DNA of 64,000 nucleotides. Source: Gemmatimonadota bacterium (lineage in GTDB: Bacteria; Gemmatimonadota; Gemmatimonadetes; Longimicrobiales; Gaopeijiaceae). Location of the stretch: the NCBI GenBank assembly GCA_022823145.1, contig JAJDXS010000031.1:62001-126000 (forward strand), written 5' to 3'. The stretch's first letter is position 1; each line of letters starts with the position of its first letter. A program made the translations under genes and the position numbers. Below, piece by piece: positions 1-8,705 of the stretch. The notes under the pieces were generated by a model. That model did not search any database. It was not told the DNA's origin and worked only from the letters and a program-made list of their open reading frames with translations.

Positions 1-623
1 TGAAACGCCCACGCATTGGACCCGTCCAGGAGGAAATGGTCGGGGTCCTCGTAAGGCGCGCTGCCGTCGCGATCCCCCTCGTCGGCACCGCCCCCTTCTT
101 CGGCGGCGCGCAGTCGTGCCACGAACCGGGCGGCGTCCCCCCGGCTCCAGCCCTGCACGTCGCGCGCGAGGGCGTCGACGCCGGTGAAGTCGGGCTCGAC
201 CCAGGGCGGGTACTCGTCCGGGTGCAGGCGGATGTAGTGGTTCACGCCCTCCGCAAAGCCGAGGTAGACCTGTTGGGTGCGCACGTTCAGCCGGTGGAAG
301 GTCTCGACGGCGCGGGCGTGCGTCTCGCGGGCAGCAAAGTCGGCGTTCAGCTCCTCCGCACCCAGATGGCGCGCGAGGACGCCGCGGCTCGCCATCATGG
401 CCACCGCGATCGAGGCGCTGTAGGCCTCGGACTGCACGTAGCCGAGCCCGAACCCCATCGCCTTGAGGTCCTCGGCCACGATGTGCGGGACGCCGTACTC
501 GGTGCGGTGGATCTCGACGCGCTGCACCAGGGCGGCAGCCGTGTCGGCGGCGGTATCCCGGGGCGCGGGCGGGGCTGCGACCACGATCGACCAGAATGTA
601 AAGACGAGATTACAACATGTCAT
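1..623 (-). CDS. Penicillin acylase family (peptidase S45) enzyme, 3' part cut by window edge
   Basis: The first 207 residues are visible. They read RVEIHRTEYGVPHIVAEDL near residue 35 and end in GSNAWAF, where the Ser (about residue 202) matches the nucleophile that becomes the N terminus of the beta chain after self-cleavage in Ntn-hydrolases of family S45. The family hydrolyses amide bonds of acylated substrates, usually in the periplasm. The ATG at 623 starts 7 bases after the stop of the upstream HEAT-cyclophilin gene, so the two are probably co-transcribed. The first residues (MTCCNLVFTFWSIVVAA) are hydrophobic but lack the usual positive charge. This start codon lies inside a dyad-symmetric repeat (589-634), so the true start is uncertain. 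The substrate cannot be told from this fragment. Confidence 0.85.
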   Translation of the reverse strand, partial: MTCCNLVFTFWSIVVAAPPAPRDTAADTAAALVQRVEIHRTEYGVPHIVAEDLKAMGFGLGYVQSEAYSASIAVAMMASRGVLARHLGAEELNADFAARETHARAVETFHRLNVRTQQVYLGFAEGVNHYIRLHPDEYPPWVEPDFTGVDALARDVQGWSRGDAARFVARLRAAEEGGGADEGDRDGSAPYEDPDHFLLDGSNAWAF

Positions 624-634
624 GTGTAGTTTAC
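589..634 (-). repeat. Dyad-symmetric AT-rich element, copy 1
   Basis: Read on the minus strand, this 46-base segment runs from GTAAA through a core ACATGACATGTTGTAAT to TTACATTCTGGTC. It aligns with copies at 7324-7370 and 19202-19248 over its whole length and in the same orientation. The core is the least symmetric of the three. It spans the 3' end of the HEAT-cyclophilin gene and the start codon of the acylase gene, and is clearly AT-rich within GC-rich DNA. It could be an operator or a small repeated element. Confidence 0.6.
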
Positions 635-2748
635 CTTGGAACTACTTCGGCGCGCTCGATGACGGCGCCTTCCTGTACGGCGTCGACGATCTCCATTCCC
701 TCCACCACCTCCCCGTAGATGGTGTAGTTGAAGTCCAGGCGCAGATTGTCGGCCAGATTGACGAACATCTGCCCGTCGCCGGTGTCGCGGCCGCGCGTCG
801 AGAGTCCGACGGTACCGCGCCAATGCTGCTGGCTGCTGATCTCGTCGCGGCTGTAGGGGCCCTCGCCGGAGTACTCGTTGGCGTTGGCGCTGCCGCCCTG
901 GATCACGAAGTTTGGCTCGACGCGGTGGAAGGTGCGGCCATCGAGCGCGCCGGTGGCGGCGAGCCGGGCGAAGCGGTCGGCGTTGGCGGCGGCGAGGTCG
1001 GGACGGAGCGCGACGACGATGGGGCCGAGGCCGGACATGTGGAGCACGACGGCGGAGCGCTCGAGCTCGGCGAGGCGCGCGGCGTCCGGGGTGGGGGAGC
1101 GGGGGAGCGGTTGCGGCGCGGCCTGGTGCGCGCTGCCGGTGGCTTCGGTAAGCAGCGCGGCGGCGCGGTTGGCCACCGCCGGGTCGAAATCGGTGAGGTA
1201 GGGGGTGAGGGCGTCGCTCTCGAAGCCTCCCACGGCGCCGACCGCCTCGAGAAGGGCGACGCGGACGTCTCGTTCAGTCTCGCGCTGGCGGGCCGTGAAG
1301 CGGGCCAGCGCGGCCAGGAGCGCGTCGACGGGGGTGTCGGCCGCGGCGTGCTCGACGAGTTGCCGCGTCGCTGTCATAACGAGCTGCGGGTCGTCGGCGT
1401 CAAGCTGGGCGAGGTAGGTGTCGCGGGCGCGTGCACCCGCCACCACCCCCAGCCCCCGCAGCGCGGCCTCCCGCACATTCGGCACGGGGTCGCCGGCCAG
1501 CTGCGCCAGCACCGCCTCGCTGCCGGCCTCTGCCGCCGCCCGCGCTGCCCACCCCCTCACGAAGGGGTTGGCGTGGGCCGCGAAGGCACGGACCTCGTCC
1601 CCCACCTCACCCGGCGCGATCGCCGCGAGGGCAAGAAGCGCCCGCGACGGCCCCCGCCAATCGGCCCCCGTGTCCTCCATCTCCGCGATCTTCGCCCGCA
1701 ACGCCTGCCGTTGCGCATCGAGATCGGGGCATGGGCGGGCGGCCAGGCCGACCGCGGTGGCGACCACGTCCCGGTCCGGATCGCTCATCGCGGCGATGAT
1801 CGCGGCGCATCCCATGCCTGGCCGCAGCTGGCGGTCGTACGCGGCCAGCGCCTCGACGCGCACACGCGGGTCGGGATCGGCGAGAGCGGCCGGGACGATC
1901 GTCTCGGCTCCCACCCCGTGGCGGGTCGCCGCGGCGACCACCTGGCGCCGAACGCCCCAGTCCCCGTCCTGCAGGAGCGATCGCGCGGCCTCCGCGCCGA
2001 GCAGGTCGCCGTGCACCAGCGCGGCTACCGCCAGCCGGCGGACACGCGCGGCCGCGGTCCCGGCCCCTTCAGCGACCCCACCCCCACCAGCCGCCACCAC
2101 CTCCGCCAGCGAACCCGCCACCCCGGCCAGCGCCTCACTCAAGGCGGGCCCGCCGCCGCCAACCCCCTGGCCATTCCTCGCGAAGGCCTCGATCCCCCGA
2201 GCCAGCCCGACGCGGCCCGCCAGGCCCGGATCCTCCTCCACCGAAGGGAGGCGCTCGGCCGCGGCGACCAGCGCCGCATCGGTCTCGGCGCGTGCGTCCG
2301 CGGTGCCGTATGCGAGTCGGCCGAGGCTGGTGGCGATGGCGCCCAGCACGGCCGGATCCCCCTCCGTCGCGATCCGCTCCGCCAGGACCCCCGCAACCGC
2401 CCCCGGGTCCGCCCCTAGGACCGCCTGCGCGATCGCGTGCGCCGCGGCTTCCCGCACCTCGCGCTGCGCGTCGTCGAGCAGGGGGACGATCCGCTCCACC
2501 TGCCCCGGATCCTCCAGGCGTCCGAGCGCACGCACGGCCAACGCACGCAACGCCGGGCTGTCACCTGCAAGGTGCGCCTCGATCCTCCCCAACCCGATCT
2601 CGCCCCGCGCATCCTCTTCGGCGACGATCTCGGCGTAGCCCGCGTACAGGTCCGCCGCGGGCGCCGGGATCGGCGCATCGCACGCACCCGCGCCCCAGAC
2701 GATGCCGGCGCCGGCGAGCAACACCGAACAGGCCCGCGTCGCCCTCAT
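631..2748 (-). CDS. HEAT-repeat lipoprotein with C-terminal cyclophilin-type peptidyl-prolyl isomerase
   Basis: The 705-residue protein starts with a lipoprotein-like signal (LLAGAGIVWGAGAC). HEAT-like helical repeats follow over about residues 45-520, with motifs such as ALAVRALGRLEDP and NVREAALRGLG. A cyclophilin domain fills the last 150 or so residues. The active-site segment FHRVEPNFVIQGG keeps the Arg, Phe and Gln expected for proline isomerisation. It probably folds exported proteins in the periplasm, with the HEAT part acting as scaffold. The ATG at 2748 was chosen because it overlaps the stop of the preceding ATL gene as ATGA and directly precedes the signal peptide; a longer frame exists upstream. 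The acylase gene follows 7 bases downstream. Confidence 0.88.
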   Translation of the reverse strand: MRATRACSVLLAGAGIVWGAGACDAPIPAPAADLYAGYAEIVAEEDARGEIGLGRIEAHLAGDSPALRALAVRALGRLEDPGQVERIVPLLDDAQREVREAAAHAIAQAVLGADPGAVAGVLAERIATEGDPAVLGAIATSLGRLAYGTADARAETDAALVAAAERLPSVEEDPGLAGRVGLARGIEAFARNGQGVGGGGPALSEALAGVAGSLAEVVAAGGGGVAEGAGTAAARVRRLAVAALVHGDLLGAEAARSLLQDGDWGVRRQVVAAATRHGVGAETIVPAALADPDPRVRVEALAAYDRQLRPGMGCAAIIAAMSDPDRDVVATAVGLAARPCPDLDAQRQALRAKIAEMEDTGADWRGPSRALLALAAIAPGEVGDEVRAFAAHANPFVRGWAARAAAEAGSEAVLAQLAGDPVPNVREAALRGLGVVAGARARDTYLAQLDADDPQLVMTATRQLVEHAAADTPVDALLAALARFTARQRETERDVRVALLEAVGAVGGFESDALTPYLTDFDPAVANRAAALLTEATGSAHQAAPQPLPRSPTPDAARLAELERSAVVLHMSGLGPIVVALRPDLAAANADRFARLAATGALDGRTFHRVEPNFVIQGGSANANEYSGEGPYSRDEISSQQHWRGTVGLSTRGRDTGDGQMFVNLADNLRLDFNYTIYGEVVEGMEIVDAVQEGAVIERAEVVPR

Positions 2749-3059
2749 TCGTACGGGTCCCACCCGAACCTCTCCCACGATGCCTCCTCCTTCTCGTCGA
2801 ACTCGACCCCTTCGTGCTCCAGGAGGGCCCTCTGACGCTGCGCCACGCCGGCGATGCGCGAGGTGGAGATTCCTCCCCGCCGATTGACCACGCGCCACCA
2901 GGGAACATCGGTGTCAATCGGGAGGTGACTGAGCGCATAGCCGACTCCCCGCGCGGCGCGCGGCCTGCCCACCAGCGCCGCCACGCCGCCGTAGTTGACG
3001 ATTCGTCCGGGCGGGATTCGCCGCACGCAGGCGTATACGCGTTGGGAGAATTCGGTCAT
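2745..3059 (-). CDS. Alkyltransferase-like protein (ATL, MGMT family without acceptor Cys)
   Basis: A 104-residue protein resembling the DNA-binding domain of O6-alkylguanine-DNA alkyltransferase (IPPGRIVNYGGVAALVG and a helix-turn-helix). The acceptor motif PCHR is replaced by PWWRVV, so it cannot accept alkyl groups. ATL proteins bind O6-alkylguanine lesions and hand them to nucleotide excision repair. It is the first gene of a minus-strand operon with the HEAT-cyclophilin and acylase genes; its stop overlaps the next start. A promoter-like pair TTGGCG/TAGGTT sits just before its ATG. Confidence 0.9.
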   Translation of the reverse strand: MTEFSQRVYACVRRIPPGRIVNYGGVAALVGRPRAARGVGYALSHLPIDTDVPWWRVVNRRGGISTSRIAGVAQRQRALLEHEGVEFDEKEEASWERFGWDPYE

Positions 3060-3067
3060 GGCCGACT

Positions 3068-3097
3068 AACCTATCCGGCGACCGCGGAGTCCGCCAA
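3068..3097 (-). promoter_or_regulatory. Predicted promoter of the ATL operon, possibly leaderless
   Basis: On the minus strand TTGGCG (3097-3092) is followed after 18 bases by TAGGTT (3073-3068), and the ATG begins 8 bases later at 3059. That spacing would put transcription start at or next to the start codon. The same TAGGTT box close to an ATG recurs at 7930 and 63982. Confidence 0.45.
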
Positions 3098-3205
3098 GGG
3101 AACAGATGGCAGTATGGTGGAGGTATCCATATTATCGTCGTCGGACCACGACGTGGTCTCATGGTGGGCCGCGGAAGCGCTCCGGACATCCAATCAGGAG
3201 GATCG

Positions 3206-5464
3206 ATGATCAGAATCGCAGCGGGGGTCCTTGCGGCCTCCATGCTGGCAGCCGGATGCGGCGCGGGAGGCACTTCCAGGGTGACGGTGGACTCGCCGGC
3301 CCCGCCGCCGCAGGCCGACTCCGTACAGCCCGAACCGGAAGACGCACCGGAGGCACGGACGGGTGACCCGGAACCCGCCGCCGCAGCCCCGGCGGCGGCC
3401 GCGATGCCCGACACGGCCACCGCGGCCGCCACGCCCGATCCCGCCACGCCGACCACCGCCGGCGACGAGCTACCCGACCTCGCGGCGACCCCCGGAGGGC
3501 TGAACTATCCGCCCGCCGTTCGGATCGGGGCGCAGGTGGACGATGTGCGCACCGAACCGGGCGAAATCGTCGTCCAGGTCGGCGATTCGCTGGCCACCGA
3601 CGAGGACTACTCGGTGGTCGCCTACGACGCCGATGGCGAATCCGTCCGCGGCGTGCGGATCCTCAGCAGCATCGATTCGCGCTTCGCGATCGTCGAGGAG
3701 GGCTTCATCAAGGGGCTGGAGGAGGGCGACACCGAACTCCGCATGGCCATACGCGTGCCGCCCGCGAGCGGCACCGGACCGCCCGAGATCCGCACCTTCA
3801 CCGCGCCGGTCCGCGTTGTCGGCGCGCCGGTGGTGTCGCTGGAAATCGAGGATCCGGGCGTGCGGTTCCTCACGGGTGCGGTGGTGCAGCTGCACGCCCG
3901 CGCGCTCGCCGACGACGGAAGCGTGCGCGAAACGGTGGCGGTGACGTGGACCAGCAACCGCCGCCGCCTGGCCACGGTCGACGCCCACGGCTTCGTGCGC
4001 GGGATCCGCCCCGGCGACGCGATCATCACGGCCGCGGTGGAGGGGATCGAGGCCACCTTCGCGCTCACGGTGGAAGAGGACCCGGTCGCCTCGGTCGAAG
4101 TGACGGGAGCGTCGCGCGCCCGCACGGGCGACGTCATCCGCTTCGAAGCCGTCCCGCGCGACGCCGAGGGCGGGGAACTCGGCGACATCGCCGTCGACTT
4201 CACGGTCGCGTCGTTCCAGGAGAGGGCGGACATGGGTGCGTCGGTCTACCCCGACGGTGCCTTCGTGGCCGAGCGGCCCGGGCTCTACCGCATCGCGGCG
4301 ACCGTCGGCGGAAGCACCGGACAGGCGTTCATCGAGGTCGTGGAGCGGGGCGTGGAGCACGAAGTCCACGTCGTGGGCCGCGGCGCCGGCGGCGAACACC
4401 CCACCTCGGACCTCTGGGCCTTCACCGGGGTCGACGGACGCGACTACGTCTACACGGGCACGCACCTCGGGGGCCAGCGCATGCTCGCATGGGACGTGAC
4501 CGACCCCGCCAACCCGATCCTCACCGACTACGTGGAGGTCGACGCGCGCGTGGTGAACGACGTCAAGGTCAACAGCAGGGGCACCGTCGCGGTCATCACG
4601 CGCGAGGGCGCATCGGACCGCAGGAACGGCATCGTGGTCCTGGACCTGACCGACCCCGCGCACCCCGTGGTGGCCGACACCTACACCGACGAGCTCACGG
4701 GGGGCGTACACAACGTCTTCTTCTCGGGCGACATCCTCTACGCCATTCACAACGGCACCTTCGACGTCCACATCCTGGACCTCTCCGACCCCACCGACGT
4801 CGAGGAGGTGGGCCGCTGGGGCATCGAGTCGCGCGGCAAGTACCTGCACGACATCTGGGTTCTGGACGGCATGGCCTACGTCTCCTACTGGAACGACGGC
4901 GTCTACATCCTGGACGTCGGCGACGGCCGCTGGGGCGGCACCCCCACCGAGCCCGTCGAGGTCAGCCACCTCGCCTATCCCGAGGGCAACACCCACTTCG
5001 CGTACCCCTACACCAACGCCGACGGGCACCGCTACCTCTTCGTGGGCGACGAGATCTTCGACTGCGAGGACTGCATCTCGCGCAACGCGGTCCCCGGCGA
5101 CGGATCGCGCGGATTCGTGCACATCCTCGACCTCGAGGACCCGGAGAACCTCCGTGAGGTCGCCCGCTACGAGGTCCCGGAGGCCGGCGCCCACAACCTC
5201 TGGATCGAGGACGACAGAATGTACGTCGCCTACTACCAGGCGGGCCTCAGGGTGGTCGACGTTTCCGGCGAACTCCGCGGCGACCTGTACCGCCAGGGCC
5301 GGGAGATGGCGTGGCTCCCGACGGGCTCGCCGGACGCCCGGGTCCCTAATTCTCCCATGGCGTGGGGACCCCAGCCCTTCAAGGGGCACATCTTCGTCTC
5401 GGACATGCACTCGGGGCTCTGGGTGGTCCGGGTCGAACCGAAGAACAGGGCGCCGGTGTCGTGA
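3206..5464 (+). CDS. Lipoprotein with bacterial Ig-like domains and LVIVD beta-propeller
   Basis: This 752-residue protein begins with a lipoprotein signal (MIRIAAGVLAASMLAAGC), preceded by AGGAGG five bases before the ATG. A Pro/Ala-rich low-complexity linker follows. Next come Ig-like Big_2-type domains (about residues 190-390, with VTWTSNRRRLATVD and GIRPGDAIITA). The C-terminal propeller is built of LVIVD-type repeats such as VVLDLTDPAHPVVADTY and VHILDLSDPTDVEEVG. The family is surface-exposed or periplasmic with no established enzymatic role; ligand binding or adhesion is an inference. The next gene starts within its stop codon (GTGA), so the two propeller proteins are translationally coupled. 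Confidence 0.85.
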   Translation: MIRIAAGVLAASMLAAGCGAGGTSRVTVDSPAPPPQADSVQPEPEDAPEARTGDPEPAAAAPAAAAMPDTATAAATPDPATPTTAGDELPDLAATPGGLNYPPAVRIGAQVDDVRTEPGEIVVQVGDSLATDEDYSVVAYDADGESVRGVRILSSIDSRFAIVEEGFIKGLEEGDTELRMAIRVPPASGTGPPEIRTFTAPVRVVGAPVVSLEIEDPGVRFLTGAVVQLHARALADDGSVRETVAVTWTSNRRRLATVDAHGFVRGIRPGDAIITAAVEGIEATFALTVEEDPVASVEVTGASRARTGDVIRFEAVPRDAEGGELGDIAVDFTVASFQERADMGASVYPDGAFVAERPGLYRIAATVGGSTGQAFIEVVERGVEHEVHVVGRGAGGEHPTSDLWAFTGVDGRDYVYTGTHLGGQRMLAWDVTDPANPILTDYVEVDARVVNDVKVNSRGTVAVITREGASDRRNGIVVLDLTDPAHPVVADTYTDELTGGVHNVFFSGDILYAIHNGTFDVHILDLSDPTDVEEVGRWGIESRGKYLHDIWVLDGMAYVSYWNDGVYILDVGDGRWGGTPTEPVEVSHLAYPEGNTHFAYPYTNADGHRYLFVGDEIFDCEDCISRNAVPGDGSRGFVHILDLEDPENLREVARYEVPEAGAHNLWIEDDRMYVAYYQAGLRVVDVSGELRGDLYRQGREMAWLPTGSPDARVPNSPMAWGPQPFKGHIFVSDMHSGLWVVRVEPKNRAPVS

Positions 5465-6651
5465 GAGCGGCGTTTCCCGGTTGGAAGAAGGCCGGCCCGT
5501 GCCGCGCGGCCTCCGCGGCCGTGCGCGCCGGGGCCGCGGCCACGCTGTTCGCCTGCGCGATGCTCGCATCCGTCCGCCCGGCGCCGGCCCAGGCACCGCC
5601 GGACCAGCTCCCGGAGGCCCGGCAGCCCACCTACCGCGTCTATGTGGCCAACGAGTCCTCGGACCTGGTGAGCCGGGTCGCGTTCACGCCCGGCGAAGGT
5701 GCGGTTGTCGAGAGGGAGATCCCGGTCGGGATCATGCCGGGCGACAACGACGGCGCGCACGGGATCAGCGTCTCCCCGGACGGGCGGTACTGGTATGTCA
5801 CCATCGCGCACGGCACGCCCCGCGGCTACCTGTGGAAGTTTCACGCAGGCCCGGACACGCTGGTCGCGCGAACACGGCTTGGCCTGTTCCCCGCAACGAT
5901 GGGCCTGACCCCTGACGGCCAATTCCTCATGGCCGTGAACTTCAACCTCCACGGCGACATGGTTCCGTCGGACGTGTCCGTGGTCTACACCCCCGACATG
6001 GTCGAAGTGACCCGGATCCGGACGTGCATGATGCCCCACGGGAGCCGGGTGCGGGCGGACGGCGTGAAGCAGTACTCCGCGTGCATGCACTCCGAGCGGC
6101 TGGTGGAGATCGACATCGAGTCGTTCGAGGTGACCCGGCGGTTCGACGTGTCGCCCGGTACGCCCGGCGCGGTGTGCAGCCCCACCTGGGTCGAGCCGGC
6201 GACCGGGGAGGGCGCCGACCGTTTCGTCTACGTCGCCTGCAACAGGAACCACGAGGTGCTCGAGGTGGACACGGAGCGCTGGGAGGTGTCGCGCCGGTTC
6301 GCCACCGGGCAGGCGCCCTACAACCTGGAGGTCACGGCGGACGGGGCGCGCCTGATCGTGACGCTCAAGGGCGAACAGGCGGTCGCGGTCTTCGACCTGG
6401 AGACCGGCGGCGAACTCGCCCGCATCGCGACCTCGCGCCCCGTCACGCATGGCGTGGTGGCGAGCCCGGACGGCCGCTACGCCTTCGTGTCGAACGAGTC
6501 GGTCGGGTCGGTGCGCGGCACCCTGGACGTGATCGACCTCGCGGCGCTGGAGGTGGTGGCGAGCATCGAGTTGCAGCACCAGTCGGGCGGAATCGACTTC
6601 TGGTCGGTCACCGGCGCGGACGATCGGCCCGGGTCCCGCGGAACTCGTTGA
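5461..6651 (+). CDS. Secreted YVTN-type beta-propeller protein
   Basis: A 396-residue protein with a GTG start overlapping the previous stop. A cleavable signal peptide probably ends near SVRPAPAQA. YVTN-like blades follow (YRVYVANESSDLVSRV, HGISVSPDGRYWYVTIAHG, NLEVTADGARLIVTLKG, VVASPDGRYAFVSNES). Such seven-bladed propellers occur in surface-layer and cytochrome-d1-like proteins, but the d1-heme ligands cannot be recognised here, so no enzymatic role is assigned. It is coupled upstream to the LVIVD lipoprotein and downstream, by another start-stop overlap, to pcm. Confidence 0.8.
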   Translation: MRAAFPGWKKAGPCRAASAAVRAGAAATLFACAMLASVRPAPAQAPPDQLPEARQPTYRVYVANESSDLVSRVAFTPGEGAVVEREIPVGIMPGDNDGAHGISVSPDGRYWYVTIAHGTPRGYLWKFHAGPDTLVARTRLGLFPATMGLTPDGQFLMAVNFNLHGDMVPSDVSVVYTPDMVEVTRIRTCMMPHGSRVRADGVKQYSACMHSERLVEIDIESFEVTRRFDVSPGTPGAVCSPTWVEPATGEGADRFVYVACNRNHEVLEVDTERWEVSRRFATGQAPYNLEVTADGARLIVTLKGEQAVAVFDLETGGELARIATSRPVTHGVVASPDGRYAFVSNESVGSVRGTLDVIDLAALEVVASIELQHQSGGIDFWSVTGADDRPGSRGTR

Positions 6652-7322
6652 GGGGCTGGTACGACCGGCGGGCAAGCGAGGAGGACAGACTCGCGAAGGC
6701 CAGGCAGCGGATGCTGCGCCGTCACATCGAGGGGCGGGGGATTCGCGATGCCCGCGTGATTGAGGCGATGGGGGCGGTGCCGCGCGAGGAGTTCGTGCCG
6801 CGGGAGCACCTGCGTCGCGCCTACGGCGACGGCCCCCTGCCGATCGGGATGGGGCAGACGATCTCGCAGCCCTACGTGGTGGCGTGGATGGCCGAGGCGC
6901 TCGAACTGGAGCCCGGGGACCGAGTGCTCGAGGTCGGGACCGGGTCGGGATACGCCGCCGCGGTGCTCGGCCGGCTGTGCGAAGCGGTCTACACCGTGGA
7001 ACGCCACCTTTCGCTGGCCGATGCCGCCGGGGAGCGGTTGCGGCGCCTGGGTTGCGACAACGTGCACGTCCGGCACGGGGACGGGAGCGGGGGCTGGCCC
7101 GAACACGCGCCCTACGACGCGATCGTGGCGGCGGCGGCGGGCGCGCGGGTACCGGAGCCGTTGCGGGCGCAGCTCCGAGTCGGCGGCCGCCTCGTCATGC
7201 CGGTCGGGGTGGCAGGACGTGGGCAGGTGCTGGTGAGGGAGCGCCTGGGGCGGTCGGGCGGCTTCACCCGGGAAGAATTGGGGATGGTGCGCTTCGTGCC
7301 GCTGGTGTTGCCCGCGACGTAG
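6648..7322 (+). CDS. pcm: Protein-L-isoaspartate O-methyltransferase
   Basis: The 224-residue protein carries the SAM-binding motif VLEVGTGSGYAAAVL and the family segment PIGMGQTISQPYVVAWM. It methylates isoaspartyl residues in damaged proteins using S-adenosylmethionine, allowing their repair. A TTG start at 6648 overlaps the stop of the preceding propeller gene (TTGA); this is the only start that gives a normal N terminus. It may be cytoplasmic, as no convincing signal peptide is seen. It is the last gene of the plus run and is followed by a dyad-symmetric element. Confidence 0.92.
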   Translation: MRGWYDRRASEEDRLAKARQRMLRRHIEGRGIRDARVIEAMGAVPREEFVPREHLRRAYGDGPLPIGMGQTISQPYVVAWMAEALELEPGDRVLEVGTGSGYAAAVLGRLCEAVYTVERHLSLADAAGERLRRLGCDNVHVRHGDGSGGWPEHAPYDAIVAAAAGARVPEPLRAQLRVGGRLVMPVGVAGRGQVLVRERLGRSGGFTREELGMVRFVPLVLPAT

Positions 7323-7323
7323 C

Positions 7324-7370
7324 GATCTGAAATGTAATATTCACATGACATTATGTCATGTTGACATTAC
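7324..7370 (-). repeat. Dyad-symmetric AT-rich element, copy 2 (best palindrome)
   Basis: The core at 7343-7361 is a perfect palindrome, ACATGACAT-T-ATGTCATGT. The outer arms ATTAC and GTAAT are also in dyad symmetry. On the minus strand the 47-base copy runs from GTAAT to TTACATTTCAGATC and aligns with copies 1 and 3. It lies between convergent genes (pcm and a membrane protein). That position fits a protein-binding site or a small repeat better than a promoter, although a terminator role cannot be excluded. Confidence 0.7.
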
Positions 7371-7387
7371 ATATCCAGCCGCAAAGA

Positions 7388-7930
7388 CTACGCCAGGCCC
7401 ACTCCAAGAACACTCCGCACCAGGGTCACCGCCGCCCGCACGCCGAACAGGAGCATGGGAAGGAGGAAGGTGACACCGACGGAGAGGGCCAGCCCCGCCC
7501 GGAACAGGTGGGGCCCCACCGGCAACACGTCCCGTCCCCAGATCCTGTGCAGGATGGACTCGGTCACCGGGCCCAGGGTGTAGCATACGTTGGCGACCGC
7601 GAGGAGCCAGAAGAGCGCGGGCAGGAGGATCGGATCGTCGCCCTCGAGCCATCCCAGCGCCCCGTGGGCGAGCAGGGACGCGCCGCCGCCCGCACCCACA
7701 ATGAGGCTGAAGGCCAGGCGCCTCCGCTCCCACCACTTGAAGATGCCGCCGACGCTGCGCCTGGCCGGACGGGGGTAGAGGAAGCGGGCGAGTTTGGAGC
7801 CCAGCGAGCGGTTGCTCCCGGTGGCCGGAGCGACTTCGTCGCCTTGTGAACGCGGCTTTGCCGCGGGCGCCGGGTGATAGTCGTGGGGCACGGCCTTCCT
7901 TGTCGCTGGAGCAATCCGGTTTGTGAACAT
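7388..7930 (-). CDS. Small integral membrane protein of unknown function
   Basis: A 180-residue protein starting MFTNRIAPATRKAVP. The N-terminal third is Pro/Arg-rich and cytoplasmic. Three or four hydrophobic segments follow in the C-terminal two thirds (FSLIVGAGGGASLLAHG, LLPALFWLLAVANVCYT, AGLALSVGVTFLLPMLLFG). No family was recognised. Its ATG lies only 10 bases from the start of the divergent creatininase gene and no ribosome binding site is visible, so either a leaderless transcript or a start further inside is possible. Confidence 0.65.
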   Translation of the reverse strand: MFTNRIAPATRKAVPHDYHPAPAAKPRSQGDEVAPATGSNRSLGSKLARFLYPRPARRSVGGIFKWWERRRLAFSLIVGAGGGASLLAHGALGWLEGDDPILLPALFWLLAVANVCYTLGPVTESILHRIWGRDVLPVGPHLFRAGLALSVGVTFLLPMLLFGVRAAVTLVRSVLGVGLA

Positions 7931-7935
7931 AGGTT
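7930..7935 (+). promoter_or_regulatory. Possible -10 box (TAGGTT) immediately before the creatininase start
   Basis: TAGGTT followed by GCCGC leads directly into the ATG at 7941. The same hexamer precedes the ATG of the ATL gene and of the gene starting at 63994. No good -35 box is visible at the usual distance here, so the call is tentative. Confidence 0.3.
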
Positions 7936-7940
7936 GCCGC

Positions 7941-8705
7941 ATGGCAGACACAAAGTTGCTCCTGGAAGAGATGACCTGGCCCGAGGTCGAGCGCGCAATC
8001 GGGGCGGGATTCACGACGGTCGTGGTCGCGGCGGGGGCGGTGGAGCAGCATGGACCGCACCTTCCGCTTCTCGTCGACGCGGTGCGTGGTGACCGGCTCG
8101 CGCTCGAGGTGGCGCGGCGGCTCGGCAACGCCCTCGTCGCGCCCACCATCCGGGTGGGTTGCTCGGAGCACCACATGGGATTCCCGGGAACGCTCTCGCT
8201 GAGGCCGGAGACACTTCGCGCGATCTGCGTCGACTACGCGGCGAGCCTCTCCCGGCACGGCTTCCGGATAGTCTGCTTCGTGCCCTCGCACGGGGGCAAT
8301 TTCGCGCCTCTCGCGGAGATGCTCGACGACCTGCGCGACGCCGCCGGTCCGGGCTGCGACGTGCGCGCGTACACCGATCTTCACGGCTTCGTCACCCTCT
8401 GGGAGTCGGCGGTGCGGGACATCGCCCCCGGGCTCGTCGAGCGGGTTGGCGGGCATGCGGACATCGCGGAGAGCTCCGAAATGCTCTGCATCCGGCCGGA
8501 TCTGGTGCGCGGAGAACTCGCGGTTCCCGGGTACGTCGCCGCGTTCGACGACGAGGTGGCCGCGCGGATCTTCACCGACGGGTTCCGGTCCGTGACGCCG
8601 AACGGGGTGCTGGGCGATGCGCGGGGGATGAGCCGCGAGATCGGTGAACTCTGCATCGCCCGCGCGGCGGACGGGGTCGCGGCCGCGCTGAGGGATCGGT
8701 CATGA
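7941..8705 (+). CDS. Creatininase family amidohydrolase
   Basis: A 254-residue protein with the family's metal-site signatures VEQHGPHLPLLVDAV (residues about 34-48), SHGGNF and SSEML. Members are zinc- or manganese-dependent amidases acting on creatinine or related cyclic amides, or on formamide intermediates; the substrate here is unknown. The start at MADTKLLLEEMTW is preferred over an in-frame ATG 18 bases earlier because homologous proteins begin near this segment. Its stop overlaps the start of the PLP dehydratase gene (ATGA), suggesting a shared catabolic role for an amide and an amino acid. Confidence 0.85.
   Translation: MADTKLLLEEMTWPEVERAIGAGFTTVVVAAGAVEQHGPHLPLLVDAVRGDRLALEVARRLGNALVAPTIRVGCSEHHMGFPGTLSLRPETLRAICVDYAASLSRHGFRIVCFVPSHGGNFAPLAEMLDDLRDAAGPGCDVRAYTDLHGFVTLWESAVRDIAPGLVERVGGHADIAESSEMLCIRPDLVRGELAVPGYVAAFDDEVAARIFTDGFRSVTPNGVLGDARGMSREIGELCIARAADGVAAALRDRS

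Noticed and set aside
463-5596. Long opposite-strand frames such as 463-2418 (+) and 3470-5596 (-)
   Set aside because: They lie antisense to genes with clear domains and give Arg/Ala/Gly-rich or low-complexity translations, as expected from GC-rich third codon positions.
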